This document shows positions 34,905 through 41,581 of a stretch of 57,193 nucleotides of DNA, in pieces; within the stretch, counting starts at the first letter, position 1; each line of letters opens with the position of its first letter. Source of the DNA: a virus; IMG/VR virus record IMGVR_UViG_3300032331_001351, positions 1-57,193 of that record. The stretch is one strand, 5' to 3'. The notes beneath the pieces were generated by a model. It was not told the DNA's origin. It worked only from the letters and a program-made list of their open reading frames with translations, and made no database searches. Made by a program: the position numbers and the translations under genes.

Positions 34905-34933
34905 ATTATACCTTCCTGAGTCAAAAAAGACAA
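34905..34933 (-). promoter_or_regulatory. Leftward phage promoter of the terminase genes
   Basis: On the minus strand TTGTCT (34933-34928), followed by TTTTTGACTCAGG, is 17 bp from TATAAT (34910-34905). Only 7 bases separate TATAAT from the ATG of terS (34897), so the start point would coincide with the start codon. An AGGAAGG lies between the boxes and would serve as a ribosome site only in longer transcripts. Confidence 0.75.
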
Positions 34934-34949
34934 GCACAAAAGTGATCGG

Positions 34950-35195
34950 TCGTTCGTCTATATAGAGGACACCCGAACGAACGATTACTTTCACCTACAA
35001 AACATACGTTCCGTAAAAACCACCGAACGATTAAACCGAACGATTACCCTCAAACCTTCTGATCGGCTACGGAGAGAGGACGAATGTCCCTCTCCTCCGG
35101 CGTTCCGAACGTAATTAGAAGAGGCAAAACAGCTAATCGTTCGTTCGGCGCTATCGTTCGAACGATTACCCGAACGATCAAACCGAACGATTACT
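34950..35195. repeat. Array of CCGAACGATTA repeats (iteron-like; candidate packaging or origin site)
   Basis: The core CGAACGATTA occurs exactly at 34978, 35024, 35037, 35159 and 35184. A near copy (CGAACGATCA) starts at 35171, an inverted copy (TAATCGTTCG) at 35134, a variant at 35106, and a partial inverted copy near 34950. CCGAACGAACGATTA (34973-34987) is repeated exactly inverted at 35134-35148. ATCGTTCGAACGAT (35153-35166) is a perfect palindrome. Two pairs are spaced by 13 bp. The array lies directly upstream of terS and its promoter, between terS and the mini-gene cluster. It could be a small-terminase binding (pac/cosB-like) site, a replication origin with iterons or an operator. Confidence 0.8.
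35071..35095. other. Stem-loop inside the repeat array
   Basis: GGAGAGAGGAC (35071-35081), loop GAAT, and GTCCCTCTCC (35086-35095) pair over 10 positions with one bulged A. The structure sits at the centre of the CGAACGATTA array between its left and right halves. It lacks a T-run on either strand, so it is not a plain terminator. Confidence 0.6.
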
Positions 35196-35203
35196 TTTTT
35201 CAT

Positions 35204-35305
35204 TTAATCTATCTCACTCAACATGAGTATAGAAACGGCAATAATCGCTACGGTCGCACCGCCAGAGCAGAACAGTATGACAGCCCATGCAAACATTTCA
35301 AGCAT
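35204..35305 (-). CDS. Mini-gene for a 33-residue single-TM protein
   Basis: The ATG at 35305 follows AAGGAG (7 nt spacing). The product is MLEMFAWAVILFC then SGGATVAIIAVSILML and SEID, an almost entirely hydrophobic single-pass peptide. The start overlaps the stop of 35298-35480. The size is too small for domain recognition. The strong ribosome site and coupling support it as a real gene. Confidence 0.65.
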   Translation of the reverse strand: MLEMFAWAVILFCSGGATVAIIAVSILMLSEID

Positions 35306-35480
35306 TCTTTTTCTCCTTCAAGTTACTGAACCCGATCCGGTTCTTGAGGTCGGCGCAGGTTTGGCATCGCCACATCTTACGACCCGCGATGGTGCGCACC
35401 TGTTTGACCGCAGGTTGCGTGCGACACACCTGACACGTCGGGGGTCGGTGTGGTACCGAAATGCCGATGGGTCTGGTCAT
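35298..35480 (-). CDS. Small zinc-ribbon protein, 60 residues
   Basis: I choose the ATG at 35480, which overlaps the preceding stop in ATGA; the longer frame from 35504 lacks a ribosome site. Two CxxC knuckles (CQVC and CQTC, about 19 residues apart) form a probable zinc ribbon, with basic flanks. Such proteins may bind nucleic acid or host polymerase. It is coupled to both neighbours. Confidence 0.7.
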   Translation of the reverse strand: MTRPIGISVPHRPPTCQVCRTQPAVKQVRTIAGRKMWRCQTCADLKNRIGFSNLKEKKNA

Positions 35481-35692
35481 GCTTTCATATCCCTCACAAA
35501 ACACGCAAAGCTCGCGGCAGTATCGCCAAAAGGCATACGGTCAAACTTTTGCGCTACTTCCTCAAGCACCTCGTTGCGGTGTGCTGAGTTGTAGCACTCA
35601 CCGGGGGTGGGGCACTGGGCGTGATAACAGCCGGGGCAGACAAAGTCGAGCTTCATCTGAGCGGATTCTTTTTTACTTTTGAACCCGGTCAT
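35477..35692 (-). CDS. Small Cys-rich protein, 71 residues
   Basis: The ATG at 35692 overlaps the stop of the mini-gene 35689-35802 (ATGA), which decides against a longer frame from 35749. The sequence has a Cys cluster FVCPGCYHAQCPTPGEC, possibly a zinc site, and a helical C-terminal half (EVLEEVAQKFDRM). Function unknown. Confidence 0.7.
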   Translation of the reverse strand: MTGFKSKKESAQMKLDFVCPGCYHAQCPTPGECYNSAHRNEVLEEVAQKFDRMPFGDTAASFACFVRDMKA

Positions 35693-35802
35693 GATGCTAT
35701 CCAAGCCGCCAGCGCGTAGCCCGCATAAACCAACCCGACCGCCGCGCACAGTATTGACAGCAGTACGCAGAATATTACAACCAGTTTGTCTTCATTAGTC
35801 AT
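35689..35802 (-). CDS. Mini-gene for a 37-residue single-TM protein
   Basis: The frame from the ATG at 35802 encodes MTNEDKLVVIFCVLLSIL, then CAAVGLVYAGYALAAWIAS: a short polar start and one membrane helix. It overlaps the upstream gene by 8 bases and the downstream gene by 4. It is one of two such mini membrane proteins in this cluster. Confidence 0.65.
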   Translation of the reverse strand: MTNEDKLVVIFCVLLSILCAAVGLVYAGYALAAWIAS

Positions 35803-35953
35803 GTGAGTCGCTCCCTTTTCTTAACCATGCGTTGAATTTACCTTTCACCTCGCCCTCGGTGTATCCGAAAAAGACCCGGCGCACCTGTGGGTCTACGTAG
35901 GTGAGCTTCCACCAGTTCTCAGTTATACGTTCTATCACGATATTGTTCTCCAT
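35795..35953 (-). CDS. Small protein of unknown function, 52 residues
   Basis: I start it at the ATG at 35953 (MENNIVIERITENWWKLTYVD), 5 bases behind the primase stop; the longer frame from 36028 lies inside the primase gene. It is charged and beta/alpha with RVFFGYTEGEVKGKFNAWLRKG, a fold like small phage proteins that end in a basic helix. No function recognised. Confidence 0.65.
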   Translation of the reverse strand: MENNIVIERITENWWKLTYVDPQVRRVFFGYTEGEVKGKFNAWLRKGSDSHD

Positions 35954-35957
35954 TTGT

Positions 35958-38096
35958 TTATATCCCAAATTTACCACGTTCAATGGCTTCAACAACTTCC
36001 TCATTGACACGTAGGTAGTGGTTGGCACGACCTTGCGGTTTCTCTAGCTCGACGCGCTCAAGCGAGCCGTCGTTCAGGAGACTGGTTACGGCGCGTTCCT
36101 TGCGCTCTTGACTGGCTTTGACGCCGCCTTGTGCCACGGGCAAGCGCTCATAGTAGGAGCGGGACTTGCCGGGGTCTTTGCGTACAAGGTCAAGCACCTC
36201 GTTACAGATGCGTGCCCATTGGTCTTGCTCTTTTTGTTCCTTGCGGTCTTCCTTCATCTGAGTGCGTTCGCCCTGCTTGAGTGGGCGGGCGACCGAGTGA
36301 CTGAACCAGATCTCTTTGTCGTAGCCCAGCACGTCTTTATGGCGCTCTTTGTTTGACACGAGGTCAAAGGTGAGTTCCGGAAAGGCGGTAGGGAACCTGA
36401 CCTTGACCGCTTTGAGCACGCGGGGGGCGTCCTCGTAATCGCCGTCTTTGAACACGGTATACACGCCTTGTGCGTCCCCGGTCCAAGCCGACGCACCCCT
36501 CGGGGACAGGAAGTCAGACTCGGTCATCCCAGCGATCTTTGACGTGTGGCTGACGATGACGATTGGGAACAGCGCAAAGGACTGTTTGATGTACGCCATT
36601 GCGCGCCCCACCTCCGCGTTGTCGTTCTCGTTTTCTAAATCAAACACCGCGTTAGCTGTATCAAAGATGACCAGCGGAAGCGCCGAGTGCATTGAGCCGT
36701 CGGCTTTCTCGTTGTCCACTGTCCATTCTTTGTACTCCTCAGCGACTTGAGACACGACCTTGGGGTCGAGCCGTTGAGCACTGATGACCCGTACCCGCTC
36801 GTCAAAGTCAGAGACCTTCATCCCGGTGTAGCCCCAGGAGTACAGCGAGTAAATGACCCGTTGAACCTGCACCACTGACTCAGTAATGATGATGACGTTA
36901 CGGCGCACTGCCGGTTTTAAAGCATAGTCATGCGGGCACAAGTGAGCGGAAGCTAACGCCATGGGCACGATGAGGGTCGTTTTACCGACTCCGGGAGCAC
37001 CAGCGACTACGTTCACCCCGGTTGACATGAAGTCATCGTACAAGTATTCAAAGACGTTGACCTGACCCGCGCCGCTGTCGGTTGCCCGCTTCAGGCTCAG
37101 CGGGTGCACTTCAGGTGTCCCGTCAGGTTTGTCAGCTTGTTGTTGATGCACATCATTTTTGTTCCCCACCCACCCGTTATCAATCGCCATGCGGAAAATT
37201 GAGCGGTAAGTGATTGAGTGCGGAGTGCTGATGTCTCGCTCCCATTTACGCCGTTGCGCCGAGGCATCAAATTTGTCGCTGGTTGCCGCCCATTCGGTCC
37301 AAATTTTGTAGCCGTTCTCGCCGTAAGGCTTGAGCACCATACCGACGTTGACCCACGTCGTATAGTCATCAGCGTCAACGTGTTTGAGCGCAGAGCGCAA
37401 ATCGTCAAACGTCTGAGCCGTGGCTACCGGAACCCCACCGCGCTCAGTCAGGCTATAGTTCACTGGAGGTCGTGCCTTACTCGCTATAAGCTGAGGTAAG
37501 GGGGAGGGCTTTGCCGGACGGGTTTGACTCAGCGGCGAGCGCCCTTGTTGCCATTTGTAATCTCCTGAGGGTCCGAGCGTAGGAGCGACGCAGATATAGC
37601 CGTGATGCTTGAGGTCAAGCCCCTTGCCCAGCGTGCCGGGGTAAGTCATGTCCTCATCAGCTGTAAACAACCTATGCTCCCCGCCGCCTTGAGTCACCGC
37701 CGTACAGTCGGAGTGCATGACGCCGTGTTCAGCTTCAAGTTGCGCTAGTGACTCAACACCGCCGTTCTGCGGGTCAATGTCCAGCGCCAGCAGTCCCGAG
37801 TCGGCTAGGGAAATACCTATACCCGCATCAGGATCCGTCGCCCACCAATCTCTGATGACTTGTTCATTTGTAGTTGAATCCTGATGCCCATGCGGAACCA
37901 GTTCAGACTGAGGATGCTTGCCCGCCTTGTGACCCTTTTCAGTATTAGGACGACCGCACCGGCACTGCCCGTTCTCGTCTACTGACCACACCGGCAACAC
38001 GTGCCAACCGAGCTTTGCGTAAGCCAGTGCGTAATCTAATGTCGCTGGTCCTTTAGTGTCTACCGCCCAAATGTGCTTGGGAGTCTTGCTGGTCAT
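35958..38096 (-). CDS. Bifunctional primase-polymerase with RepA/AAA_25 helicase domain
   Basis: The protein has 712 residues. Residues about 15-205 are a prim-pol (AEP) domain: GWHVLPVW start, GIGISLADSGLLALDID (acidic catalytic DxD), TQGGGEHRLF (His motif), GKGLDLKHHGYICVAP. Residues about 220-300 match a PriCT-like domain (FDDLRSALKHVDADDYTTWVNVGMVLK). Residues about 350-600 are a RecA-fold helicase with Walker A GAPGVGKTT and a LVIFDTANAVFD B motif. The C-terminal 90 residues look like a winged helix. It would make primers and unwind DNA at the fork. It overlaps the SF2 helicase by 4 bases. Confidence 0.88.
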   Translation of the reverse strand: MTSKTPKHIWAVDTKGPATLDYALAYAKLGWHVLPVWSVDENGQCRCGRPNTEKGHKAGKHPQSELVPHGHQDSTTNEQVIRDWWATDPDAGIGISLADSGLLALDIDPQNGGVESLAQLEAEHGVMHSDCTAVTQGGGEHRLFTADEDMTYPGTLGKGLDLKHHGYICVAPTLGPSGDYKWQQGRSPLSQTRPAKPSPLPQLIASKARPPVNYSLTERGGVPVATAQTFDDLRSALKHVDADDYTTWVNVGMVLKPYGENGYKIWTEWAATSDKFDASAQRRKWERDISTPHSITYRSIFRMAIDNGWVGNKNDVHQQQADKPDGTPEVHPLSLKRATDSGAGQVNVFEYLYDDFMSTGVNVVAGAPGVGKTTLIVPMALASAHLCPHDYALKPAVRRNVIIITESVVQVQRVIYSLYSWGYTGMKVSDFDERVRVISAQRLDPKVVSQVAEEYKEWTVDNEKADGSMHSALPLVIFDTANAVFDLENENDNAEVGRAMAYIKQSFALFPIVIVSHTSKIAGMTESDFLSPRGASAWTGDAQGVYTVFKDGDYEDAPRVLKAVKVRFPTAFPELTFDLVSNKERHKDVLGYDKEIWFSHSVARPLKQGERTQMKEDRKEQKEQDQWARICNEVLDLVRKDPGKSRSYYERLPVAQGGVKASQERKERAVTSLLNDGSLERVELEKPQGRANHYLRVNEEVVEAIERGKFGI

Positions 38097-39643
38097 TGTT
38101 CTGTGTCTCCGTAAAAGAATTCCTCAAGCACGTTCCAGTATTGACCAGACCGACGGACGTACACTTCATCAGGTACGCGAGCGCCTTTCATTTGCCACGT
38201 TAAAGTGTCTGCGGGGGATGGTAAGTTTACCGCAAGCTGCCGCGAACCAAAAAACTTTAAGGTCTTCCGGTCGGGAACTTCGGTGTTGATGAAATTGGTT
38301 CCGCGAATCTTGATGCCTTCCTCGCTCACGCAGTTGTAGTTGACAAGCAGTATCGGCACCTGGGGGTTGCGCTTAGTGCGGATAGCGACCGTATTAGTTG
38401 ATTCAACTTGCATTTTGAGAACCGAGCCGTCCTTGGCCATTTGCCCGGTCATGGGGTCAATGGGTAACAGTTTGTGAGCGCCAATTACTTTTTCCCGCTC
38501 ACGCAACGCTCGCTGCTTAGCGGGGATGGCTTCAACTTTTTCAAGAGTTTCTTCGGTGTAGAAGGTTTCATACATGTCAACCCCGCCCAGCCGTTGCAGG
38601 TTGCCAACGAAGTCCAGTATCAGACAGTTCTTTTTGTCATCAGCTAGGCGTGTGCCCCGACCCTGGATTTGAACCCACAGAGAGGAGGAGAGAGTTGGTC
38701 TCAGGCACACAATGCAGTCAAGCGCCGGGAAGTCAAAGCCGGTGGTAATCATATCCACAGAGCAAAGCACGCGGGACTCACCTGATTTGAATTTGCGTAA
38801 TGAATCGCTGCGCTCGTCGCGGGTGATTGCGCCAGCCATCACGTCCGTCACCCAACCCGTCTCAACCGCAATCACTTCCGCTGCACGTTCAGCTGCGTCA
38901 ATAGTTGGGCAGTACACCGCAATATGCTTACGGTTGCCGGCGAGTTGCGGTAGTGAACGCGCCACGGCACGCAGCCATACCACGTCCTCCCGCTTGTCAA
39001 CGTCAGTCATCACGTAGTCGCCATTGGCTTTACGCGCCCCGTCAAGGTCAAGCTGTACGGTGGTTTCAACTCCTACTAGCGGGCAGAGGTAGCCGTCGCC
39101 TACAGCTTGTGGTACGGTATAGCTATAGGCGAGTTGATCAAACCAGAACTGGTCACCTTCCCCGTGAATGACCCCGTTGTCCATTCGCCACGGCGTTGCG
39201 GTCATAGCCACGCGCCCCGCGTCACGGTAGCGGTGTAGCACCGACTCATAGAGCGAACGCTCGCCCTTGTTATGCGGTACGCGGTGAGCCTCGTCAATAA
39301 TGATGAGGTCAGGCGGTTGCATTTCAGCCTGAACGCCCAGTATGCTTTGAATGGTGCCAAAGGTGACCGGCTCAAAACGGTCTTTACGTTTGAGTCCTGC
39401 GCAAACTATTCCGGGGTTGACTCCACTATAGCGCTTATAGGCGGCGGCGTTTTGCTCAACCAGCTGTTGAACGTGGGTGAGCGCCCAAACGCGGCGGTTG
39501 GTTTTCTTATAGTGATCCGCTAGGGCGGCAATGATGAGCGATTTGCCCGTACCGGTAGCAAGTTGAAGCACCGGATGGTGTGCTCCCCCTAGGGACGCTA
39601 TAGCGGCGTCGTAGGCTTCTTGCTGGTAAAATCTGAGTTGCAT
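38093..39643 (-). CDS. Superfamily II DNA/RNA helicase (DEAH, SSL2/RadD-like)
   Basis: The protein has 516 residues. Motifs: Q-like RFYQQEAYDAA, Walker A ATGTGKS (residues 29-35), Ia LTHVQQLV, DEAH (117-120), III MTATPWR (about 155), V TTGFDFPALDCIVCL and VI QIQGRGTRLA. It is a translocase or helicase of the type that accompanies phage replication genes. It is the first gene of the leftward early operon and has a promoter at 39675-39703. The C-terminal 130 residues (after about 385) are not recognised. Confidence 0.88.
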   Translation of the reverse strand: MQLRFYQQEAYDAAIASLGGAHHPVLQLATGTGKSLIIAALADHYKKTNRRVWALTHVQQLVEQNAAAYKRYSGVNPGIVCAGLKRKDRFEPVTFGTIQSILGVQAEMQPPDLIIIDEAHRVPHNKGERSLYESVLHRYRDAGRVAMTATPWRMDNGVIHGEGDQFWFDQLAYSYTVPQAVGDGYLCPLVGVETTVQLDLDGARKANGDYVMTDVDKREDVVWLRAVARSLPQLAGNRKHIAVYCPTIDAAERAAEVIAVETGWVTDVMAGAITRDERSDSLRKFKSGESRVLCSVDMITTGFDFPALDCIVCLRPTLSSSLWVQIQGRGTRLADDKKNCLILDFVGNLQRLGGVDMYETFYTEETLEKVEAIPAKQRALREREKVIGAHKLLPIDPMTGQMAKDGSVLKMQVESTNTVAIRTKRNPQVPILLVNYNCVSEEGIKIRGTNFINTEVPDRKTLKFFGSRQLAVNLPSPADTLTWQMKGARVPDEVYVRRSGQYWNVLEEFFYGDTEQ

Positions 39644-39674
39644 TCAAGCTCCAAGTTATACGTTATCACCGCGA

Positions 39675-39703
39675 ATTATGCCTGAGAATTTTAAAAAAGG
39701 CAA
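39675..39703 (-). promoter_or_regulatory. Leftward early promoter (divergent pair, left arm)
   Basis: On the minus strand TTGCCT (39703-39698), followed by TTTTTAAAATTCTCAGG, is 17 bp from CATAAT (39680-39675). It fires into the helicase 38093-39643. A GGCAAA (39699) and a TTTGCC (39724) form a hyphenated inverted repeat around the -35 region and may be an operator. The interval 39644-39903 holds this promoter and the rightward one but no gene. Confidence 0.75.
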
Positions 39704-39817
39704 ATTATTTTGAAAATTTATTTTTTGCCGACGTTGAATTACGTGCCGCGCAAACTTCATTCTCATAGGGGGAAACACCAATACCCAACTGCGGTGAAGG
39801 GTTTTAAAAAATAACGC

Positions 39818-39847
39818 TTGCCTTCTTCAAAACTTTCATGCTATAAT
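39818..39847 (+). promoter_or_regulatory. Rightward early promoter (divergent pair, right arm)
   Basis: TTGCCT (39818-39823) is 18 bp from TATAAT (39842-39847). TGGTTA (39856-39861) and TAACCA (39871-39876) form a dyad just downstream, near the expected start point. The transcript leader runs AACTGAATAACTGGAGAACT to the ATG at 39904. It would drive the small early genes and probably the modification cassette. Confidence 0.8.
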
Positions 39848-39903
39848 TCATTCATTGGTTAGCGCAGTGTTAACCATGATAACTGAATAACTGGAGAACT
39901 GAC

Positions 39904-40203
39904 ATGAACATCATCGCATCCCTTACCGCCCGCATCGAAGAATACCGCGCTACTAACAAGCAGCCGTGCAAAAACTACGCCACTGAAGCCGCCGCTGAAA
40001 AAGCTACTGCTCAAATGGCGCAAGACGCAGCCAACTACTTCCACAAAGAGCGCGGTGTTGAGGCTCGTCCCGCTCAGTACGTTGTGTTTTACAATGAGGC
40101 TTGGGGTCGTTGGGTTGGCGGTATCAACATGAGCGAGCTGATTCAGCGCTCATCAAGCACCGGCGGCTACCTTGGTTACTGCACAGGTTTCTTCGTTTTC
40201 TAA
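39904..40203 (+). CDS. Small early protein, function unknown
   Basis: This 99-residue protein is the first of the rightward early genes, behind CTGGAGAACTGAC. The first half is helical and Ala/Glu-rich (TEAAAEKATAQMAQDAANYFHKE); the second half holds YVVFYNEAWGRWVGGINMSELI. It has no membrane segment and no known motif. Position first behind an early promoter suggests a host-takeover or regulatory role, without further proof. Confidence 0.75.
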   Translation: MNIIASLTARIEEYRATNKQPCKNYATEAAAEKATAQMAQDAANYFHKERGVEARPAQYVVFYNEAWGRWVGGINMSELIQRSSSTGGYLGYCTGFFVF

Positions 40204-40208
40204 ACAAC

Positions 40209-40222
40209 GGGGCGCAAGCCCC
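40209..40222. other. Small GC hairpin between early genes
   Basis: GGGGC-GCAA-GCCCC is a 5-bp stem with a GCAA tetraloop just behind the stop of 39904-40203. No T-run follows, so it is more likely a transcript-stabilising or attenuating element than a full terminator. Confidence 0.5.
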
Positions 40223-40252
40223 TCCTAATAACTCAATAACTGGAGAACTCAC

Positions 40253-40498
40253 ATGACACAAACCATCACCATCCGCGTTACTAAGAATTACGGCACCACA
40301 GTCGTTTACCCCGTCTGTGACACCGCTAAGAAGCTCGCCGAGCTTATCGGCACTAAGACGTTCACTAACGCCGCCTTGCATAAGCTCGTTGACTTAGGCT
40401 ACGAGATGACTGTTGAGCAGCCGAAGTTTTCTTTCAACGCGCCCTACAACGATCAGTTTTTGGGTGCACAGCCAGCCCGCGCTGGTCAAGACTACTAA
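40253..40498 (+). CDS. Small early protein, function unknown
   Basis: The protein has 81 residues: MTQTITIRVTKNYGTTVVYPVCDTAKKLAELIGTKTFTNAALHKLVDLGYEMT. A short beta segment is followed by helices. The leader AACTCAATAACTGGAGAACT lies directly before it. No domain recognised. Confidence 0.75.
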   Translation: MTQTITIRVTKNYGTTVVYPVCDTAKKLAELIGTKTFTNAALHKLVDLGYEMTVEQPKFSFNAPYNDQFLGAQPARAGQDY

Positions 40499-40521
40499 CT
40501 CAATAACTAGGATAACTAATC

Positions 40522-40734
40522 ATGAAAAACAACTCTTGGAAAAAAGACTATTTGGTCGTGTTGCATAGCGACTATGACAACACTTGGTCAGACAAGACTA
40601 TCCCTTGCACGTTCCTGCAAGCGATTCGTTTTGTTCGCGCTAAGCATTGGAATCATGCAATGGACAAAGGTACTGTGCGTATCGTTACTCTCGCTGAGTT
40701 CGCGACCCTCCCTAAAGCTGAGGTGAAAGCATGA
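40522..40734 (+). CDS. Small early protein, function unknown
   Basis: The protein has 70 residues, basic and aromatic (SWKKDYLVVLHSDYDNTWSDKTIPCTFLQAIRFVRAKHW). A leader copy AACTCAATAACTAGGATAAC precedes it. It ends with TGA overlapping the ATG of the next gene. Confidence 0.7.
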   Translation: MKNNSWKKDYLVVLHSDYDNTWSDKTIPCTFLQAIRFVRAKHWNHAMDKGTVRIVTLAEFATLPKAEVKA

Positions 40735-40910
40735 TCTCACGTATAGTTTTCTTACTCATCATACTGCTCGCTTTTGGTGTGGTTGGCACGTTTGATTACG
40801 AGGACGCGCTGATGGAAGAAGCCGCCTACTGCGACCGTCTTCAAAACAAAGTGCACACCGATTACAACAACCTCAAAGCCACCTGCGTTGCGGGTCATTG
40901 GACTAAATAA
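40731..40910 (+). CDS. Small membrane or exported early protein, 59 residues
   Basis: The frame from the ATG at 40731 overlaps the previous stop (ATGA). An N-terminal hydrophobic segment (RIVFLLIILLAFGVVG) is followed by a polar C-terminal domain with two Cys residues (YCDRLQ, ATCVAG), which could form a disulphide if the C-terminus is periplasmic. A small early envelope protein, for example for superinfection exclusion, is possible but unproven. Confidence 0.65.
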   Translation: MISRIVFLLIILLAFGVVGTFDYEDALMEEAAYCDRLQNKVHTDYNNLKATCVAGHWTK

Positions 40911-40928
40911 ATTCCTTGGAGATTTGAA

Positions 40929-41357
40929 ATGAATACAGTAAACTTTTCCAGCATGACGACCCCACAATTGGTTTCGTTCTACAATAGGCACAGCACCACT
41001 CCGGTCAAGCGGTTCAGCGACCGTAAGACCGCCGAGCGGCGCTGTATTGAACTCTTTGAGAGTTTGCTCTCACCTGTATCTAGTAGCAAAGTGATTAAAC
41101 AAGTGGCTGATACTTCTAACCGCCCCGTTATGAAAGACTCTCTCAAGCTCGACCGCACAATCATCTGTGTGAACCTCGGTCAGACTTGGAAGAACGCATA
41201 CCAGATGTGGCGCGACAACCCTGACTGGATGACTAGCGCTCAGCAAGACCGCCTGACCGCCCAGCTCTACGCCGCTGCTAAGACCGGTGAGCAGAAGATT
41301 ATTGAAATCAATGGACGCAGTTTCATGCTCGTCAACATTAAAAGGGTAAAGAAATGA
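40929..41357 (+). CDS. Early protein with YN..KPVKRF.DR-like N-terminal motif
   Basis: The protein has 142 residues. The N-terminus TTPQLVSFYNRHSTTPVKRFSDRKTAERRCIELF is a recurrent motif (YN....PVKRFxDRxTAxRR) seen in small phage and bacterial proteins. The central and C-terminal parts are helical (WKNAYQMWRDNPDWMT). It carries a GGAGATT site before the ATG. Role unknown. Confidence 0.7.
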   Translation: MNTVNFSSMTTPQLVSFYNRHSTTPVKRFSDRKTAERRCIELFESLLSPVSSSKVIKQVADTSNRPVMKDSLKLDRTIICVNLGQTWKNAYQMWRDNPDWMTSAQQDRLTAQLYAAAKTGEQKIIEINGRSFMLVNIKRVKK

Positions 41358-41581
41358 CTGAGAACGCACCTGAGTTGTTAGACGTGCTGTGGTTCAACAG
41401 CGGTAAAGGGATTGTAGGCGTTGCTGCCGTACAAACTGAGCCGACTGTCATCAAGTTTTACATCTGCCCGGTTGATGGTTTTAATGAAGTCATTGACGCT
41501 AATTTGGTCATGTCACATGGCGCAGCTTTCCCTGAAGTTGCCGGTTACGCATTATTTGGTATTACGGAGACAACAATATGA
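41354..41581 (+). CDS. Small protein of unknown function ahead of the modification cassette
   Basis: The protein has 75 residues. It is beta-rich: LDVLWFNSGKGIVGVAAV, VIKFYICPVDGFNEVIDANLVMSHGAAFP. It overlaps both neighbours (ATGA at both ends), so it belongs to the same transcript as the PLP enzyme. No domain recognised. Confidence 0.7.
   Translation: MTENAPELLDVLWFNSGKGIVGVAAVQTEPTVIKFYICPVDGFNEVIDANLVMSHGAAFPEVAGYALFGITETTI

Noticed and set aside
34307-34939. Longer start for the small terminase (TTG at 34939)
   Set aside because: The extra 14 codons run through the -35/-10 promoter; the ATG at 34897 fits the family start and the promoter better.
34991-35203. A 70-codon leftward frame starting directly behind the mini-gene stop
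   Set aside because: It lies wholly in the CGAACGATTA array and its repeated VIVRF.RS words come from the DNA repeats (13-bp spacing, not a multiple of three). The start lacks a ribosome site, so I treat it as non-coding.
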